64,000 nt of DNA from contig JAJFGR010000022.1 of the NCBI GenBank assembly GCA_021776025.1, positions 1 to 64,000 on the forward strand, in the 5' to 3' direction. Under the pieces are notes generated by a model. It was not told where the DNA came from and did not search any database. It saw only the letters and a program-made list of their open reading frames with translations. The position numbers and the translations under genes are program-made. How positions within the stretch are numbered: the stretch's first letter is position 1; every line of letters begins with the position of its first letter. Of this stretch, positions 1 through 9,314 are shown in pieces. The DNA comes from Alphaproteobacteria bacterium (GTDB taxonomy: Bacteria; Pseudomonadota; Alphaproteobacteria; Micavibrionales; Micavibrionaceae).

Positions 1-3000
1 GATTATCGTTCACAGGATTAACCGTGAGATTTACGGTAGCTGTATCGCTACCGCCGTTGCCGTCTTCAATGGTGTAAGTGAAGCTATCGGCGCCATTGAA
101 GTTGGCATCAGGTGTATAGGTTACTGTGCCATCTGGATTAATAACGACCGATCCATAAACAGCTGCAGAGATTGATGCAACACTCAAAGTGTCATTGTCT
201 AGGTCGCTATCATTCATAAGAAGGCCAACTGTGATAGCTCCATCTTCATCAACTGTTACATTGTCATCGGTTGCTATGGGGTTATCGTTTACAGGAGTGA
301 CTTGTACATTAACCGTTGCCGTTGCATATCCTCCAAGACCATCATGAACTTGATAGACGAAGCTGTCACTGCCATTGAAATTGTCGGTTGGCGTATAGGT
401 GACCGTCTTGTCAGCGTTGACAGTAACAATGCCATTGGATGGGTCGGTGTTAATAGATACACTTAAAATTTGTCCATCAGCATCTGTATCATTGGACAAG
501 ACAGAAACCGTTACAGCTGTATCTTCATCAGTTGAAACATTGTCATCTGTCGCAACAGGAATTGTGTTTGGCAAAGCTTCGAATAATCCGTTCTCATATA
601 GCCCATCTAGGAACCGTATTTTTTCTATCCCATAAAGTGTATCTGTGCCGTCTGTGCCAACCGTATCTTCAACGGTGAAATGGTTAGTATTATCGGTTAC
701 GGTGTAATTCGTATACAGCCCAGAGAATACCGCACTGTCTGCTCCCGTACCGCCATAGAGCACATCATCACCTTCGCCACCACGAAGAATGTCAGCGCCG
801 ATGCCGCCCCGCAGGGTATCGTTACCAGTGCCACCATCGAGATTATCATTGCCGGTTCCACCTTCGAGCACATCATCTCCGGCGTCACCGCTCAGCGTAT
901 CATTGCCACTATCGCCAAAGATCTGATCATTGCCATCACCACCGGCGAGCACATCATCTCCTGCGCCACCACTCAATACATCGTCTTCTGATCCCCCATC
1001 GATGTTATCAAGCCCTTCGCCACCTTCCAAAACGTCACTTCCAGCATCGCCTGTAATAACATCATCACCTTCATCGCCTGCGATTTTGTCGCGGCCATCG
1101 CCGCCAGAAAGGGTGTCGTTGCCGAGACCGCCTCTGATATCGTCATAACCACCTTCGCCGGCAATATTGTCATCACCTTCGTCGCCTTCGAGATAGTCAT
1201 GGCCGTCTCCACCATTTATAGTGTCATCACCGTCACCACCTTTGATGTGGTTATGCTGGGTTGTTCCGTTTAGCTGTTCAGCCGCAGTCGTTCCATCCAT
1301 ATCCGCGTAGGAAATACCATTCAAAATACCGTCAACATAAACTTCCATAGCTTCGACATCAGTGACACCCATTGCAGCAAGGGCAAAAGCAAAAGCCAGA
1401 AACGCCGTTGTACTTGTGCTTTGATTGGATGTTAATTGCGCTCTAAAGCGGAGAATGTCTCTTTGCACAGTATTCAGCGCAAATTCAGCAGCCGTAAGGT
1501 TTATCACCAGCGTATCCGTACCGTCACCACCATTATATGTGTTGTCGTTGCCAGCGTTATCAGAGAGTGTGAAAACTAATCTATCATTGCCATCACCTCC
1601 GGATAACACGTTTTCGCCATTACCAAGAGCCGTTAATGTGTCATTGCCGCTACCGCCAAACATGGCGTTGTTGCCTGCGTAAGCTATAAGTTCGTCATTG
1701 CCGTCACCGCCATCAAGGGTATTGTTGCCGCCATAGACTCTGATAATGTCATCGCCTTCATCACCGTTGAGGGTGTCGTTACCGGTGCCAGTTTCAATCA
1801 GGGTGTCATTACCAAAGTTACCGTGCACAGTATCATTTCCAGCGGCGCCCTTAAGAGTATCATTTCCGTAGCCACCATCAATATTATCATTACCGGCGTC
1901 ACCCCAAACAATATCATCACCAGATCCACCATAAAGATCGTCATCCCCGTTGTTACCTGAAAGAGTATCGTTCCCCATACCACCAACAAGAATGTCGGCA
2001 ATAGTACTACCATATAATGTGTCATTACCACTATCGCCAAAAGTAGAGTTACCACTGTACCCATTTGAATACAGCATATCATCTTTAGCGCCGCCATACA
2101 GGACATAGGCACCACGAATGTTGGCGAGGTTGGCAGTGCTTGCGGCGTTAGCATTAGTATAACCTACAGCCGGTCCTGATACGTATGCTGCGTATGAGGC
2201 ATTCTGATCTTCAACATTTATACGCCATTCCTCAATTGAGGTATGCCAAGAAGTCGGCCTAAATCTCCGGTATTCATCAACATCAAGTGCCTCCATATTT
2301 CCCAAAAAATAATCCGGCAAAATGCCTTCTTCCCCTGTAGGGGTGGTGTCGTGTCCGTCAGGAGAAAGCCACGCTCTATGACGATCATTCATATGACCAA
2401 TCTGCATATACAAACCATGACCATTAGCCCATGATGTAAAGTAGTTCTTGATTGTCACACTTTGGTTTTCACCCAGAACAGTAAAAACCAAGTCTCTGTT
2501 TCCGTTGGCAGTATGGGTCCAAATCTCATTGACACCAATACTCTTATCAAACTGCAGGTAGTTTCTATCCGAAGTTGGAGCTTGGATGACATCATGTCCT
2601 TCGCCGCGAGTAATATGAATAGTGCTTTCGCTTGAAGTCAGAATGAAGGTGTCATTACCTTCACCACCTCTAAGGGTATCATATGGTCTTCCATACAAAA
2701 TATCATCGCCTTCGCCGCCATAAACCATATCACGGCCGGTGCCACCATCTAGCGTGTCGTTACCCTTCCCGCCAAACAGTTCATCATTGCCGGCTAAACC
2801 GTACAGCGTATCGTCGCCAAAACCGCCATAGACCGCGTCACCATCTTCATCACCGAACAATGTGTCATTATCATCGCCACCGTAAATCAGATCGAGCCCA
2901 CCATTGCCGTGGATAGTGTCGTCACCACTGCCGCCATTAATCCAGTCGTCACCGCCATTGCCATTAATGATATCATCGCCTTCACCACCAAGAATAATGT

Positions 3001-6000
3001 CGCGCTCATCACTACCCTCAACTGTGTCATCACCGGCGCCGGCATCAACGAAAGTAATTGATGGCCCGTCAACAATTACTTCGATAATGTCATTGCCGTC
3101 TGTTCCTTCGATCCGAATAATTTCATATCCCGGTCCAATAACATGTTGCATGATTGTTTCTTCACCGGTAACCGGATCTGTCAGAACAATACTGTCTCCC
3201 TGAAGGTCAGGAATAGAGCCGGGATCAAGATCACCACGCGCCAACAGCAATTCATTCCAGCCGCCGTCTATATCTTTCTCATGTGGAAGGTGCAGCTCAA
3301 GCTCTGTCGCACGTTGCAATATAACAGCCCATGCTTTTGCAGCATCAGTGTCAGGTTGCTCAGCCATTAACGCAATAATAGGCAAAGGATTCGTCAGATA
3401 AAGCTGGAAGGCTTCAGCAACTTCGATATCCTCTTGCCATTGCTGAAGGGTAGAAGCTTCGGAATTGTGCCAGGCGCGCATAACGACCGCATGACCACCA
3501 ACCAAATCAAAGCCCTTCAGCGTACGCAGAACGGCATAACCTATAGCATCGCTGGCGCTACCGAACTCATGCTGAGCGCCATTTACGTTCGCGAAATAGG
3601 CACCTTCATCCCAACCAAGATAAACGCCAGGAGCCGAAGACGTGTGGCGTAGCGCTCCGCCCGTAGCCTCAATGACGTCGTTGACCCCCTGAACAAAAGC
3701 CGCTGCCATGCTTTCAGTAACACTCGCAGGGCCCCCGTCATGAGCATAAGTCTGCCCAACGGAATATCCATCGGTATCTCCATCGAACTTAGTCTTTGTC
3801 ACGGCATATGGCTCCGGCGCATCACCACCGATAACATTGCCGATGGCCGTTCCCAAAACCTGGGTCACAAAAGCCGTAAGAGCAACGCCGATCGGTCCGG
3901 TAGGAGCCGCGATAACCGTACCAATAATCTGAAAAGCCTGAGAAACATAGGCTGCTGTTTCTGTCTCCGGTTGTATCACCTCGCTTGCCAGCCTGCTGCC
4001 GACGTAATTCGCTACAAAATTTAAAGCGGCCGCTTGCAGCTGATCAACATTTATGACGTCACCATCACCGCTAAAATTAAAAAGGCCTAGCGTTTGATCA
4101 ACAGGAAGACTTAAGGAATCAAAGATAAAATTGACACCTTCATTAACGATGGCAAAGGAGACCTGTCCAGCTGCAAAATCAAAAACCTGCCCGGCTACAC
4201 CTTCAAGGCCAAGCGCGTCTCCAACTTCATCGACGATAAGACCACTAACGACATTGCTTATATTCTTGTTCAAGTTATGAAAGAACGTATCGGAGAATTC
4301 GGGCGTGTCCATTTCCGTTCCCACAATAGCCTCGCCTAACGCGGCTCGGGAAAGTGCTTCAAAGGAATTACCCTCCACTGAAAGAAAAGCGCCAAAGGTT
4401 CCAAAATGCTCGCCAATGGTCTCAAGAAGCGTTGCATAGACAAGGCCCTTGTAAGCATTGCCGTCCGCAAGATGGTCAGCCAGAAGCCCTCCCAATTGAG
4501 ATCCGGCACTTTGAAATGCCGTTAACAGTTCAACGTTAGGAACAACAAAAGTCGGACTATCATCGATAACCTGACCACCCACAACAATTTTTTGTTGAAC
4601 ATGCCAGTATCCGTCCGTGCCTTCTTTTTGTTGAATGGTTTCGTGGATGCGTCCGGCGGAATCGATAAAGCGTGTGTTCTCGCGAGAGTTTAGAAGATTT
4701 CCGTTTACATCAAACTTTTGAATAGATTGTTGTAATTCCACGCCATTGCTTGGCATAGGGCTACCATCAGCAAGCTTATTCTCTAAGGTCTCAAACCTGT
4801 TGCCCTCAGCATCCTCAATAACACGCGCCGTAATATTAGAAACGGACCCATCTGGGTTTGTAACCGTGTCAGTGATTGATGAAATAACCAGACCATTAAT
4901 TTCGAGATCAGCAAATTCTTCGTTGAATTGTTCGATCTTGTATTCGGCCGGGTTAAGCGTAATGACTTCTGTTGTGCCGTCTTGGTTGTTGATTGTAACT
5001 TCGATATTGGTATCAGCTGTCGTGATAGAATTAGAGCCGTCACCTGAGCTCGTAGCCTCCGCGACCTGTGTTAAAATTTCCTCTTGCGTTAGGAGGCTGC
5101 CGGTGGTTACGGCTTGCGGTGCATTCGGATCATACGTACCACTTAACAAAGCAAAGACGTCATCTAGGGTTGCGGTATCTGGATCGAATTGCCCTGAAGG
5201 ATCATCAGCGTAGGCAAAAATGTTTATAGCGAGGGCCCTGCTTAAAGGATGTCCTGCATCGACACTTGCCTGAATTATGCTTATAAACTCTTCACGTGCT
5301 TCGAGATATTTTGTACCTGGTCCCAGATGCTCCATGACCTGATCTGCAACTCTGCCAAACGCCTCAATTGTATACCCACGAGCGTTTCCACTAAAATGAC
5401 CGACGTCGTCACCGTAATAGTTTCCATCTGCAAATACAGAGTACGTATCAGTATCGGTTATTCTAGCGAAAGACACCCCGCCCTGTGCTATCCCACTACC
5501 TGGTATAATATCCTTATAAACACCAACTGTTGTTTCAACAACGTTACCGTTCTCGTCAATTACAACGGCAACCTCTCCACCAATGAGCTTAAGGTCTAAC
5601 TCGCCTTTTATCTCCAAATTATTCGTATCTAATCGCTGGCTAACAGTTAAATCCGCAATGGGCGTATTTATTATTTTTAATCCCGATTGTTCAACCTGGA
5701 AGTCTTTCAGCTTGACAACTATAGGACCGAGTTGACCTTCGACTTCGCCCCTAAAAAAATAACCATCCTTGCCATTCCAACCGATCACCCCCGTACCAAC
5801 AACGCCACCATGCACCTCGTCAACAAAACCAATAGAACCTTTCACTGTCACTTCCGTATAGGTATAATTCGCTTGACTGCCTATGAAAACATTATCCGCT
5901 CCCATTTTAAGAGCAACATCGATCAAGCGATCGTTAATGATAATTGATGAAGATGTAGAATAATCTGGATTTAATAGCCTTACTCTTTCTTCTAATAATT

Positions 6001-6028
6001 GCGCGGTTACCTCTCTATCAGTAAGCAT
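1..6028 (-). CDS. Giant RTX-repeat protein with cadherin-like repeats, C-terminus beyond window
   Basis: One frame runs without a stop from ATG at 6028 to the window edge (at least 2009 residues), behind a ribosome site AAAGGA. There is no Sec signal. The first ~980 residues are unfamiliar and include an EF-hand-like loop SGDGDVINVDQL near residue 650. Calcium-binding GGxGxDxxx nonapeptides form three blocks (about 985-1125, 1305-1485 and 1595-1765). Block one is followed by a haemolysin-associated segment ending GENQSVTIKNYF. From about 1820, two cadherin-like (tandem-95) repeats carry ATDDNVSTDEDTAVTV-type cores. RTX proteins of this layout normally leave through a type I exporter using a C-terminal signal, which would lie outside the window; adhesin or toxin roles are inferred. 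The start overlaps the end of the upstream gene by 11 bases, implying coupled translation. Confidence 0.93.
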   Translation of the reverse strand, partial: MLTDREVTAQLLEERVRLLNPDYSTSSSIIINDRLIDVALKMGADNVFIGSQANYTYTEVTVKGSIGFVDEVHGGVVGTGVIGWNGKDGYFFRGEVEGQLGPIVVKLKDFQVEQSGLKIINTPIADLTVSQRLDTNNLEIKGELDLKLIGGEVAVVIDENGNVVETTVGVYKDIIPGSGIAQGGVSFARITDTDTYSVFADGNYYGDDVGHFSGNARGYTIEAFGRVADQVMEHLGPGTKYLEAREEFISIIQASVDAGHPLSRALAINIFAYADDPSGQFDPDTATLDDVFALLSGTYDPNAPQAVTTGSLLTQEEILTQVAEATSSGDGSNSITTADTNIEVTINNQDGTTEVITLNPAEYKIEQFNEEFADLEINGLVISSITDTVTNPDGSVSNITARVIEDAEGNRFETLENKLADGSPMPSNGVELQQSIQKFDVNGNLLNSRENTRFIDSAGRIHETIQQKEGTDGYWHVQQKIVVGGQVIDDSPTFVVPNVELLTAFQSAGSQLGGLLADHLADGNAYKGLVYATLLETIGEHFGTFGAFLSVEGNSFEALSRAALGEAIVGTEMDTPEFSDTFFHNLNKNISNVVSGLIVDEVGDALGLEGVAGQVFDFAAGQVSFAIVNEGVNFIFDSLSLPVDQTLGLFNFSGDGDVINVDQLQAAALNFVANYVGSRLASEVIQPETETAAYVSQAFQIIGTVIAAPTGPIGVALTAFVTQVLGTAIGNVIGGDAPEPYAVTKTKFDGDTDGYSVGQTYAHDGGPASVTESMAAAFVQGVNDVIEATGGALRHTSSAPGVYLGWDEGAYFANVNGAQHEFGSASDAIGYAVLRTLKGFDLVGGHAVVMRAWHNSEASTLQQWQEDIEVAEAFQLYLTNPLPIIALMAEQPDTDAAKAWAVILQRATELELHLPHEKDIDGGWNELLLARGDLDPGSIPDLQGDSIVLTDPVTGEETIMQHVIGPGYEIIRIEGTDGNDIIEVIVDGPSITFVDAGAGDDTVEGSDERDIILGGEGDDIINGNGGDDWINGGSGDDTIHGNGGLDLIYGGDDNDTLFGDEDGDAVYGGFGDDTLYGLAGNDELFGGKGNDTLDGGTGRDMVYGGEGDDILYGRPYDTLRGGEGNDTFILTSSESTIHITRGEGHDVIQAPTSDRNYLQFDKSIGVNEIWTHTANGNRDLVFTVLGENQSVTIKNYFTSWANGHGLYMQIGHMNDRHRAWLSPDGHDTTPTGEEGILPDYFLGNMEALDVDEYRRFRPTSWHTSIEEWRINVEDQNASYAAYVSGPAVGYTNANAASTANLANIRGAYVLYGGAKDDMLYSNGYSGNSTFGDSGNDTLYGSTIADILVGGMGNDTLSGNNGDDDLYGGSGDDIVWGDAGNDNIDGGYGNDTLKGAAGNDTVHGNFGNDTLIETGTGNDTLNGDEGDDIIRVYGGNNTLDGGDGNDELIAYAGNNAMFGGSGNDTLTALGNGENVLSGGDGNDRLVFTLSDNAGNDNTYNGGDGTDTLVINLTAAEFALNTVQRDILRFRAQLTSNQSTSTTAFLAFAFALAAMGVTDVEAMEVYVDGILNGISYADMDGTTAAEQLNGTTQHNHIKGGDGDDTINGGDGHDYLEGDEGDDNIAGEGGYDDIRGGLGNDTLSGGDGRDKIAGDEGDDVITGDAGSDVLEGGEGLDNIDGGSEDDVLSGGAGDDVLAGGDGNDQIFGDSGNDTLSGDAGDDVLEGGTGNDNLDGGTGNDTLRGGIGADILRGGEGDDVLYGGTGADSAVFSGLYTNYTVTDNTNHFTVEDTVGTDGTDTLYGIEKIRFLDGLYENGLFEALPNTIPVATDDNVSTDEDTAVTVSVLSNDTDADGQILSVSINTDPSNGIVTVNADKTVTYTPTDNFNGSDSFVYQVHDGLGGYATATVNVQVTPVNDNPIATDDNVTVDEDGAITVGLLMNDSDLDNDTLSVASISAAVYGSVVINPDGTVTYTPDANFNGADSFTYTIEDGNGGSDTATVNLTVNPVNDN

Positions 6029-6872
6029 TGAATATTCCTTTCTCTTTAGTAAGCTGAATTAATGGATCATAGATTTCATGAAATGTGAGCTTAAGTTCGT
6101 CAAACGACATGCCACTACGAATACGATCTTGATAAACAAGAAGTATCAGTAGCAATTCGAGCTTGGTGTATGGGCCATCTGTCTGGTAATTTTCAAAGAT
6201 TAAACTATTGGCTATACTGGACAGACCTAAGCCAACATAAATGGCCTCTTTTATACAAGATTGAATATCTGGGTGATCTTTCTGAATAAAGGAAAAATAA
6301 CTATAAACTGCATTATTTAATCTCGGGTCTTGTAACAACACATAATGGCACTTATCACCGCGTTTTTTAGGTCCCGCTCGATAATGATCTAGGATACGGT
6401 CATCTCCGAATACGCCTTGAAATATTTTCCTATACGGCCCTTCTAATTCCGCTTCTATGTCATCAGTCAATAAAATCAAGAAGTTTTCGACTTCCTCAAC
6501 TGATATTTTTTGAGTCGTAAAACGAGCCACACTTTTGTACCAGCCGTCAATTCGTTCGCCGTTAATACCATTTGTCGTTGCTTTCACTTTAAAGCGGATT
6601 GGTTCTTCCCATTTTCGTACGTTTAAGTTACCTGTTATTTCCTGCTTCATAGGTTCAGCTTGAACAGCGAGCAAAAGATGATACCAAACACATTCCTTCT
6701 CCTGGATACATTCATCGACGGTGATAGCTTTGTAGGGGAACGTGTCTTGCTCTGCATGGGCTGGAAAAAATCTGGCTATAAAGAATGCAACGAACAGCAA
6801 TGACATCATCACCGTCACAGAGCGCAAGGCTGTGGTGTTGCTCAATGCTTTGTTTAACAGTTTTTCCAGCAT
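6018..6872 (-). CDS. DUF2927-like membrane-anchored or secreted protein
   Basis: 284 residues. Residues about 20-40 form a hydrophobic N-terminal segment ending FFPAHA, so a signal peptide or anchor is likely and the rest should be periplasmic or extracellular. The C-terminal half (CIKEAIYVGLGLS, then YTKLELLLILLVYQDRIRSGMS) resembles the DUF2927 family, whose biochemical function is unknown. Three Cys residues could form a disulphide. It is the first gene of a two-gene unit with the RTX giant, overlapping its start by 11 bases, so it may help export, fold or process that protein; this is inferred from context only. The domain assignment is from recalled pattern and is moderately sure. Confidence 0.75.
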   Translation of the reverse strand: MLEKLLNKALSNTTALRSVTVMMSLLFVAFFIARFFPAHAEQDTFPYKAITVDECIQEKECVWYHLLLAVQAEPMKQEITGNLNVRKWEEPIRFKVKATTNGINGERIDGWYKSVARFTTQKISVEEVENFLILLTDDIEAELEGPYRKIFQGVFGDDRILDHYRAGPKKRGDKCHYVLLQDPRLNNAVYSYFSFIQKDHPDIQSCIKEAIYVGLGLSSIANSLIFENYQTDGPYTKLELLLILLVYQDRIRSGMSFDELKLTFHEIYDPLIQLTKEKGIFNAY

Positions 6873-7349
6873 GCTCTTTCCTTTGATAAAAGTCGTACTT
6901 TTATCATCCCTGCTATCGGCCTTTGCTTTTCAGACCACAATTAACAGTTCATTAATTTTGTATATTACACCTGCGTAAACCCCAAATCTTAACAAAACGT
7001 TAAGATCTTCCTTTCTTTTTTTGGGCTACCCAGACGTGGCTACCTTATGGGGGGTAAAGATATTATGTCGTACAAAAAGTCCGACAACCCCAAAACAATA
7101 TAAAATCTATCGTTAGTAATCGCTTTTATATCGACCAAAAAGACCTGTCAATAATAATTTTATATTTTCCACTGTCTATGATATTTTTTTGATACTCGAA
7201 CCCTGCCGTAAGGCCCGATTCCATTAGCAAACCCAAAACTATCAAGGATGGAAAGAATTTGTGAATAAGACTAAAATTTATTATTTTTTATATACTATGC
7301 ATTATTTTTTTCGTATTGTACGGACAAAACGTATCATAGAAAGAAAACA
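6873..7349. promoter_or_regulatory. AT-rich divergent intergenic region
   Basis: 477 bases between two divergently transcribed genes, very rich in A and T. It should hold the promoters of the DUF2927/RTX unit and of the XRE regulator. A short inverted repeat, TGTCG-N11-CGACA, at about 7064-7084 is a possible operator but is weak. I see no coding region, tRNA or clear terminator. Confidence 0.4.
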
Positions 7350-8000
7350 ATGATTACACCGGACCAAATCCGCGCGGCGCGCGGCCTCAAAGACTGGAGC
7401 CAGTCTGTTCTAGCTAAAAAAAGCGGTCTAGCCACGCCAACCATCGCCAATATTGAGGCTGGCAAGCAAGAACCGGGCCGGAGTACATTGGAAAAAATTG
7501 TAGCCGCCTTTGAGGCAGAGGATATTGAGTTTCTTGCATCCGATGGCATCAGAAAAAGAAGAAGTACAATAAGAACTTTCCATGGTCGTGACGAATGTTT
7601 AGAATTTTATAACTTCGTCTACGAATTTGCCCATGATGTTGGTGGACTAATTTGCGTAAAGAATGGAAATAATTATCATCAAGAAGACTGGTTCCCCGGT
7701 TTTTATCAAAGTGACTACGCAAAAAATATGATGAAGATATGTGATCGCTTTGACTCGCGTATTTTAATTCGAGAAGGAGATAACTATTTTCCGGCGCCTT
7801 ACATGACCTACAGATGGGCCCCGGAGAGTAAGTACGCCACCATTCCGTTTCAGGTCTTTGGTGATTATCTGGCTATATTCCTGTTTCTGGATGAACCCAT
7901 TATTATCCTGATCAAAAACAAGGAAAGCGCCGAACTATACAGAGGAAAATTCCTTCTCCAGTGGGACGACGCTACCATTCCACCGGGTACAAAAGGATAG
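7350..8000 (+). CDS. XRE-family HTH transcriptional regulator with C-terminal sensor-like domain
   Basis: 216 residues. Residues 1-60 are a Cro/CI-type helix-turn-helix (IRAARGLKDWSQSVLAKKSG, then TIANIEAGKQEP). The remaining ~145 residues match, along their length, the C-terminal part of the second XRE regulator at 36872-37516: a shared FxNFVYE-type segment, an IxEGDxNF core, a YRW motif and a closing YxxxFxxxW. Such tails occur in regulators whose C-terminal domain binds a ligand or damaged partner; what it senses here is unknown. It is a single gene, with the upstream AT-rich region as its probable regulatory target. It lies at the edge of an accessory zone beside a recombinase remnant. 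Confidence 0.85.
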   Translation: MITPDQIRAARGLKDWSQSVLAKKSGLATPTIANIEAGKQEPGRSTLEKIVAAFEAEDIEFLASDGIRKRRSTIRTFHGRDECLEFYNFVYEFAHDVGGLICVKNGNNYHQEDWFPGFYQSDYAKNMMKICDRFDSRILIREGDNYFPAPYMTYRWAPESKYATIPFQVFGDYLAIFLFLDEPIIILIKNKESAELYRGKFLLQWDDATIPPGTKG

Positions 8001-8065
8001 GTAAGCACTTTGGTAAAGCTACAGTGAGATTAACGCCTTTTTTCATGCGGGTGTTATAACCCTAA

Positions 8066-8224
8066 AGGTATTTACGTACCGTATGTACAGAGGTAAAGCG
8101 CTCTTTGATAGCTTTCGTATTTTCGAACCTTGAGTTAAATGGCGGAAAGCTAGAGTACACGCTGCGTGAACCCTTCCATAGCTTCCAAAATGTAGGTGAA
8201 TACAAAAAATGGCTGTGGATGTAG
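8066..8224 (+). pseudogene. Large serine recombinase, C-terminal remnant
   Basis: Reading GAG GTA AAG CGC from 8090 gives EVKRSLIAFVFSNLELNGGK, then LEYTLREPFHSF and EYKKWLWM before a TAG at 8222. This is the typical end of a large serine recombinase (resolvase family): the KR-LL-FVFSNLEL helix followed by a strand pair and a basic-PF motif. An in-frame TAA at 8063 and the absence of any start or catalytic domain show that only about 50 codons survive. It shares FSNLELN and EYKKWL with a second remnant at 12141-12507. It lies 83 bases from the 3' end of tRNA-Val, so it probably marks an old integration. Confidence 0.8.
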
Positions 8225-8306
8225 TCTGCTGATAAATTCTCTCAGACTATCGAGACCTTTACTTTGAGTCTTTCTGGATGATTTTGAATGCTGATAAAGG
8301 AGAAAA

Positions 8307-8381
8307 TGGTGGGCGGTATAGGGATTGAACCTACGACCCCCTCGATGTCACCGAGGTGCTCTACCGCTGAGCTAACCGCCC
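8307..8381 (-). tRNA. tRNA-Val (anticodon GAC)
   Basis: The minus strand folds as a full cloverleaf: acceptor GGGCGGT/ACCGCCC, anticodon stem CCTCG/CGAGG around loop GTGACAT, and a T arm with TTCAATC. The CCA end is encoded. The anticodon is GAC. Confidence 0.96.
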
Positions 8382-8634
8382 ACGAGAGGTTACTGACAGA
8401 GGCTCATTTTCTAACCAAATTAAAACTTTAAGTCAAGTAACGAGGGTGTTTTTCCTAGTGCGCTACTGATGTCAGGTTTTGCCATGGGGGTACAAAAGTT
8501 TTCCCAAAATTTTAATCTTGTCTACTCAGTTACTTAACCTCTCCGGTTCAATCCCACACTTACAAAGGCATTTAAGGCCATATCCCCACTTGCTAACCTT
8601 TGTTTATGCACCAATCCTAACAAAGGAGAAAATC

Positions 8635-9000
8635 ATGAAATACCTTCTGAGCAATCTTGCTGAACTTTCAGAGCGCAGGGCCATGAATGTACGTGAGGAA
8701 GCACAGATGTGGGACATATTGTCACGAGATTTAAAGCGTGCCGCCAAGCAGCTTGAAGAGGAAAAACAAAAACACGCCACGCGTCCAAAGGTAACGCTGC
8801 CTGAAGAGGCCCCAACTTTAGAAGACAGGCTATATGTGCGCATAGCTGAAGCTAAAAAAATTATGGATATGGGCAGTACGTCCATTTATAAGGAAATTAA
8901 AGAAGGACGCCTGCCCATTAAGAAATCTGGCAAGAAAACTCTCATTGCAGTTAGAGATATTCATGCTTGGTTTGCAGCACTGCCGGATACTGAGCGATAA
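8635..9000 (+). CDS. Small helix-turn-helix protein, AlpA/excisionase type
   Basis: 121 residues, starting at ATG 8635 behind a strong AAAGGAG. A longer frame opening at 8479 has no ribosome site and an unlikely N-terminus. Residues about 20-60 are charged and helical. The C-terminal ~55 residues (RIAEAKKIMDMGSTSIYKEI, then GRLPIKKSGKKTLIAVRDI) form the HTH_17 fold found in AlpA-type regulators and in excisionases. Such proteins control or direct integration modules. Its place between tRNA-Val and the recombinase remnants fits a leftover control gene of an integrated element. The exact role is inferred. Confidence 0.75.
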   Translation: MKYLLSNLAELSERRAMNVREEAQMWDILSRDLKRAAKQLEEEKQKHATRPKVTLPEEAPTLEDRLYVRIAEAKKIMDMGSTSIYKEIKEGRLPIKKSGKKTLIAVRDIHAWFAALPDTER

Positions 9001-9314
9001 CCCCCCTTACGGAAACTTTTTTGAAGTGCTCGTGAAGTAAATTTAAATATAGATCAGGGCGGTTTTGCCATAGCGTTTTGAGTATTTGAATCTGAGAGTA
9101 TTTAAGGCACGTTGTGCCGAGAGGACTACTTGTAGATATACTCTGCTATCTGGCTAAAAAGCCCAAGGAGACAATACACTCTATTATAGAGGGAATAAAA
9201 AATTATTCTCTAGAGGTAACACGGGTTCGAATTCTGTACGATTATTTGATACAAAGAGAACATGCAGGGGCATTGAAGCATAGCATCGTAAATATCAGCT
9301 TGATATATCAGGCT
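9001..9314. other. Intergenic stretch, nothing convincing
   Basis: 314 AT-rich bases between the HTH gene and the convergent 483-residue gene. A GTG-started frame (9114-9374, 86 codons) has no ribosome site, overlaps the 3' end of the opposite gene and resembles nothing I know. No repeat or RNA gene is evident. Confidence 0.35.

Noticed and set aside
8541-8556. GGTTCAATCCC identical to part of the tRNA-Val T arm, as an att site
   Set aside because: Only 11 bases, opposite orientation and no extension into the acceptor stem.
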